From contig NZ_FR892795.1 of the NCBI RefSeq assembly GCF_000434895.1, positions 50,812 to 58,437 on the forward strand: a stretch of DNA of 7,626 bases, written 5' to 3'. The notes below the pieces were generated by a model. The model did not search any database. It worked only from the letters and a program-made list of their open reading frames with translations, and was not told the origin of the DNA. Below, piece by piece: positions 4,637 through 7,626 of this stretch; the first letter of the stretch is position 1, and every line of letters starts with the position of its first letter. The position numbers were made by a program, and so were the translations under genes. This DNA comes from Phascolarctobacterium succinatutens CAG:287 (lineage in GTDB: Bacteria > Bacillota > Negativicutes > Acidaminococcales > Acidaminococcaceae).

Positions 4637-6199
4637 TTATTTAAAAAATCGTTTTACTACCGGCAGCTGACGCAGCTCCTGTATGTTCAGCACGCCTAAA
4701 AGTGGCAGCAATATGATATAGCATATTCCGGCAGCCAGCATGGCACTGATTGTTGCTAAAGCAGGCGATGCACCACTAAGCAGCGCATGTACCTCTACGG
4801 CAGCAACACCCATCACTGCAGATGCAGTGATGATTTTGCCAATACTCAACCAGGAAAAGCTTATGCGGAAGTGATACAGCGCAATAATATTCAAAAGCGC
4901 TGTCACGCCAAAGTTTATATTTGTTGCCCACGCTGCACCGGCGATGCCATATTCCGCATTCGTCAGTTGGCAGACAGCTATCAGCTTCGCTACTATGCCA
5001 ATGAGCATATTCACCATCGGCAGATTAGTATGTCCCACTCCCTGCAGTACACCTGTTGTCACCTGCTGCAGGCCTAAAAGACAAATTGCAGGCGCAGAAT
5101 GCATAATTGCAACACCGGCCTTTGCCGTACCATACAATAGTTGGCTGATAGGCTGCGCCAGTACCCACATACCTACGGAAGCAGGCACTGTTATCAGGCA
5201 GCACAGCTTCATTGCAGTAGCTGCCTTCTGCTCAATAATCTGCCATTTGTTTAAAGCAAACGCTTCAGATACAGCAGGAACCAGGCTCGTTGCCAGCGAC
5301 ATCGTCGGTATCGTCGCCATCAGCAGCAATGGCTGCGCCATGCCTGCCAGATAACCGAACTGCGCCGTCGCCTGCTCCACGCCAAGACCACTGTCAATCA
5401 AGCGACCTGGTACCAATAGCACGTCAATACTGCTGGTGACCGGAACAAGGATATTAGCGCAGGATACAGGTAGCGCCAATAGCAGCAGGCGCTTAATCAG
5501 CGCGCTGCTGCGCACAAGCTCGCTAGCTGGTGTCTGCAGCTTGACTGCATCTGCCTGCCATTGCTTGCGATAGTAGCGGTAAAAGCAGCCCATTACTACC
5601 AGTCCTGTAAGGCTGCCCGGCACTGCGCCGAAGGCGGCGCCGGCAGCAGCGTATTCCAGACCGTAGGGCAGCAGCACATACGCCAGCACAACCATCGTCA
5701 CTACGCGGATAAGCTGCTCCACAATCTGTGATACTGCAGGTGGCGTCATCAGCTGATGCCCCTGAAAATAACCACGGAAGCTGGCTAAAATCGTCGCAAA
5801 GAATATTGCCGGTGTCAGCGCGATGAGCGAATAGTAGGCACGCGCATCTGTAATCACGCCCGCCTCCACCAGCCAGCCTGCAGCCAGCACCAGGCAAAGC
5901 GCCAGTACTGCGCCAACGCAGGCCATAAGGCGCAGCGAAACGCGAAAAACCTGACGCACATTAGCATAATCCTTCTGCGCCAGAAAACCGGCGACAATAA
6001 TAGAAATTGCCACCGGAATACCAGCCGCAGAAATCGCCAGCAGCAACAGATATACCGGATATGCCATCTGGTAAAGACCGATACCTTCGCCGCCCAACAG
6101 ACGTGAAAGCAGGATACGGTTCACCGAGCCGATAACCTTCACCATCAAACCTGCCAGCGTCAAAATCATCGCTCCACGCAAAAATTTATCACTGCTCAT
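4637..6199 (-). CDS. Polysaccharide/lipid flippase of the SpoVB-YabM (MOP/MurJ-like) family
   Basis: This is a multi-pass membrane transporter of the MOP superfamily. Relatives flip lipid-linked cell-wall or polysaccharide precursors across the cytoplasmic membrane. The 520 residues are hydrophobic along most of their length, with about 14 membrane segments expected. The N-terminus has the family hallmarks: DKFLRGAMILTLAGLMVKVIG, then SRLLGGEGIGLYQMAYPVY (32-50), then a Gly/Pro-containing helix at 57-70. FRGYFQGHQLMTPPAVSQI (141-159) and GVLQGVGHTNLPM (383-395) are also typical of the SpoVB/YabM/YtgP group. In B. subtilis yabM occupies this slot beside yabN, so YabM is the best positional match; members elsewhere are annotated as stage V sporulation protein B even in non-sporulators. 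The start is set by AGGAGG (6212-6217), 12 nt upstream. The substrate cannot be told from sequence, so I give no symbol. Confidence 0.88.
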   Translation of the reverse strand: MSSDKFLRGAMILTLAGLMVKVIGSVNRILLSRLLGGEGIGLYQMAYPVYLLLLAISAAGIPVAISIIVAGFLAQKDYANVRQVFRVSLRLMACVGAVLALCLVLAAGWLVEAGVITDARAYYSLIALTPAIFFATILASFRGYFQGHQLMTPPAVSQIVEQLIRVVTMVVLAYVLLPYGLEYAAAGAAFGAVPGSLTGLVVMGCFYRYYRKQWQADAVKLQTPASELVRSSALIKRLLLLALPVSCANILVPVTSSIDVLLVPGRLIDSGLGVEQATAQFGYLAGMAQPLLLMATIPTMSLATSLVPAVSEAFALNKWQIIEQKAATAMKLCCLITVPASVGMWVLAQPISQLLYGTAKAGVAIMHSAPAICLLGLQQVTTGVLQGVGHTNLPMVNMLIGIVAKLIAVCQLTNAEYGIAGAAWATNINFGVTALLNIIALYHFRISFSWLSIGKIITASAVMGVAAVEVHALLSGASPALATISAMLAAGICYIILLPLLGVLNIQELRQLPVVKRFFK

Positions 6200-6220
6200 T
6201 TCCTGCTTTCACCTCCTCAC

Positions 6221-6248
6221 ATCAATTATCAATTATCAATTATCAATT
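6221..6248 (-). repeat. Four perfect 7-bp tandem repeats (AATTGAT) at the end of mfd
   Basis: The plus-strand unit ATCAATT occurs four times without a mismatch at 6221, 6228, 6235 and 6242. On the gene strand the first unit supplies the last mfd codon and its stop (AAT TGA), and the next stop TAA follows directly. Because the unit length is not a multiple of three, the array holds stop codons in all three frames of this strand and none on the other. It occupies most of the mfd-flippase gap, just upstream of the flippase ribosome binding site. Confidence 0.95.
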
Positions 6249-7626
6249 TTCCAATACAAGTTTAGGCAAGGTCTGCTCCAGCCAGGCCAGAGGTTCCTTC
6301 TTGGACGCCCCTATCCTGTATGTCAGCTGCTGCTCCTGCCCGTTTTTCAAAGCCATCGTCTTCGGATGCTCCATCAGCAGCTTCAGAATAGCCTCCGGGT
6401 TTACTTGCGCCTTTTCGCTAAACGTCAGACGAATAACACCCTGACGTACATTTACGCCACGGATTTTCAGAACGCGGCACAAGCCCTTAAGCGCTGCCAA
6501 ACGCCAAAGCATTTCCACCTCCGGCGGCGGATTGCCGAAGCGATCAATAACTTCATCAAGCAAATCATCGCGCTGCGAATATTCCAGCTCGCTGAAACGA
6601 CGATAAAGCTCCATTTTATAGCGCGGATCTGGAATATAGCTGTCCGGAATATAAGCCTCTGCCTGAATTTCCAGCACCGGCTCCGGCTCCGGCTCAGCTG
6701 TCTTGCCATTTTTCAGACGCTCGATTGTTTTTTCCAACATCTCACAATAAGCAGCAAAACCGATACCGGTAATGTGACCATGCTGCTGCGGGCCAAGCAG
6801 ATTGCCGGCGCCACGGATTTCCAGGTCACGCATAGCAATCTTGAAGCCTGCGCCAAGCTCCGTAAAATCACGGATTGCCTGCAAACGCTTTTCAGCAATT
6901 TCACTCAGCGCCTTATTCGGCTGATAAACAAAATAAGCATAAGCCAGACGCGAGCTGCGTCCTACGCGGCCACGCATCTGATACAGCTGCGAAAGGCCAA
7001 AGTTATCAGCACCATCAATAATTATCGTATTGGCCAAGGGTACATCCAAGCCATTTTCCACAATAGTAGTGCACAAAAGCATATCACAGCTGCCTTCGTA
7101 GAAGGAAAGCATAGCATCTTCCAATGCGTCCTCGCTCATCTGTCCGTGAGCAATTTTGATGCTGATTCCCGGCACCAGACGGCGCAGCTTGGCAGACAAC
7201 GATTCCAAAGCACTTACACGGTTGCTGATATAGTAAATCCTGCCACCGCGGCGCAGCTCGCGCTCCAGCGCTTCCTTAATCATGCCGTCATTATATTCGC
7301 TGACATACGTTTCCACGGGCAGACGGTCTTCCGGCGGTGATTCAATAACGCTCATATCACGGCCGTTGACCAGCGCCATGTGCAGGGTACGCGGGATAGG
7401 CGTCGCTGACAGCGACAGAACGTCGATGCCAAGATGCCATTTTTTTATTTTTTCTTTTTGAGCAACACCGAAGCGCTGCTCCTCATCAATAATCAACAGT
7501 CCTAAGCTGGGGAAATTCACATCAGGCTGCAGCAGGCGGTGCGTACCGATAAGAATATCAACCTTACCATCGGCAACCTCCTGCAGAACAGTACGTTGCT
7601 CCTTCGGCGTACAAAAACGGTTCAGC
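6243..7626 (-). CDS. mfd: Transcription-repair coupling factor Mfd, C-terminal 460 residues (cut by window edge)
   Basis: Mfd binds RNA polymerase stalled at DNA damage, pushes it off with its ATP-driven translocase and recruits UvrA for excision repair. The frame stays open to the right window edge; the GTG at 7520 is an internal valine codon, not a start. In fragment numbering the helicase core shows ILIGTHRLL (24-32), the Walker B box DEEQRFG (47-53), LSATPIPRTLHMA (72-84), TTIVENGLDVP (186-196) and QMRGRVGRS (216-224). Next comes the translocation motif region DLEIRGAGNLLGPQQHGHI (267-285) shared with RecG. A Glu-Pro linker (EPEPEP, 311-316) leads to the C-terminal regulatory TRCF domain (about 325-440), including DRFGNPPPEV (361-370). 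Mfd is usually 1,150-1,200 residues, so about 700 lie beyond the edge. The TGA stop is inside a heptamer repeat, and the flippase gene begins 43 bp later. Confidence 0.97.
   Translation of the reverse strand, partial: LNRFCTPKEQRTVLQEVADGKVDILIGTHRLLQPDVNFPSLGLLIIDEEQRFGVAQKEKIKKWHLGIDVLSLSATPIPRTLHMALVNGRDMSVIESPPEDRLPVETYVSEYNDGMIKEALERELRRGGRIYYISNRVSALESLSAKLRRLVPGISIKIAHGQMSEDALEDAMLSFYEGSCDMLLCTTIVENGLDVPLANTIIIDGADNFGLSQLYQMRGRVGRSSRLAYAYFVYQPNKALSEIAEKRLQAIRDFTELGAGFKIAMRDLEIRGAGNLLGPQQHGHITGIGFAAYCEMLEKTIERLKNGKTAEPEPEPVLEIQAEAYIPDSYIPDPRYKMELYRRFSELEYSQRDDLLDEVIDRFGNPPPEVEMLWRLAALKGLCRVLKIRGVNVRQGVIRLTFSEKAQVNPEAILKLLMEHPKTMALKNGQEQQLTYRIGASKKEPLAWLEQTLPKLVLEN

Noticed and set aside
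6678..6697. CCGGCT hexamer run in mfd as a functional DNA repeat
   Set aside because: It encodes the Glu-Pro linker between Mfd domains, where low-complexity sequence is common, and it causes no frame change.
6366..7340. 324-codon open frame on the plus strand opposite mfd
   Set aside because: It is a shadow of mfd, whose helicase motifs fix the real frame. The composition of the translation is unlike a normal protein.
7518..7520. GTG at 7520 as start of a separate short helicase gene
   Set aside because: The frame continues upstream to the window edge with conserved Mfd sequence (ILIGTHRLL), so this is an internal valine codon.
1..7626. A novel defence, mobile or biosynthetic system
   Set aside because: All genes belong to known housekeeping families in a conserved order. 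There are no transposase, integrase, phage, toxin-antitoxin or CRISPR signals on either strand.

Overview
The window is a run of housekeeping genes, all on the minus strand. Transcription therefore runs from the right edge (mfd) to the left edge (hpt). The order is mfd (partial) > spoVB/yabM-type flippase > mazG (yabN type) > hup > divIC > yabR-type S1 protein > tilS > hpt (partial). It matches the B. subtilis series mfd-spoVT-yabM-yabN-yabO-yabP-yabQ-divIC-yabR-spoIIE-yabS-yabT-tilS-hprT, so the organism is a member of the Bacillota. Moderate GC, good AAGGAGG-like ribosome binding sites, a hup gene after mazG and the absence of every sporulation gene of the series suggest a non-sporulating anaerobic lineage. 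A Negativicutes such as Acidaminococcaceae is my guess from general impression, not from a search.

Region by region: 6243-7626 is the C-terminal 460 residues of the transcription-repair coupling factor Mfd. A short intergenic stretch of four 7-bp repeats supplies its stop codon. The polysaccharide flippase gene (4637-6199) and the fused methylase-MazG gene (3012-4613) follow at 43- and 23-bp gaps, consistent with one operon. A 195-bp AT-rich leader carries the hup promoter. Hup (2507-2816) ends in a strong terminator. DivIC (2116-2409) is closed by another terminator, which sits one base from a near-perfect vegetative promoter for the S1-domain gene (1511-2005). A third terminator follows that gene, and then tilS-hpt form a tight pair that probably continues into ftsH beyond the window.

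The genes cover transcription-coupled repair (Mfd), nucleotide-pool cleaning (MazG), nucleoid structure (HU), cell-envelope growth and division (flippase, DivIC), RNA binding (S1 protein), tRNA-Ile maturation (TilS) and purine salvage (Hpt). They share a neighbourhood, not one pathway.

The most notable observation is that hup is broken by a 31-bp imperfect tandem duplication, which shifts the frame and replaces the C-terminal helix. The two copies differ at two adjacent bases, so an assembly join of two strain alleles must be weighed against a real mutation. Other points are a TilS without the usual C-terminal domain, an acidic linker in MazG, and the clean removal of spoVT, yabO/rqcP, yabP, yabQ and spoIIE from the conserved order. 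I see no mobile element, CRISPR array, RNA gene or undescribed multi-gene system here.
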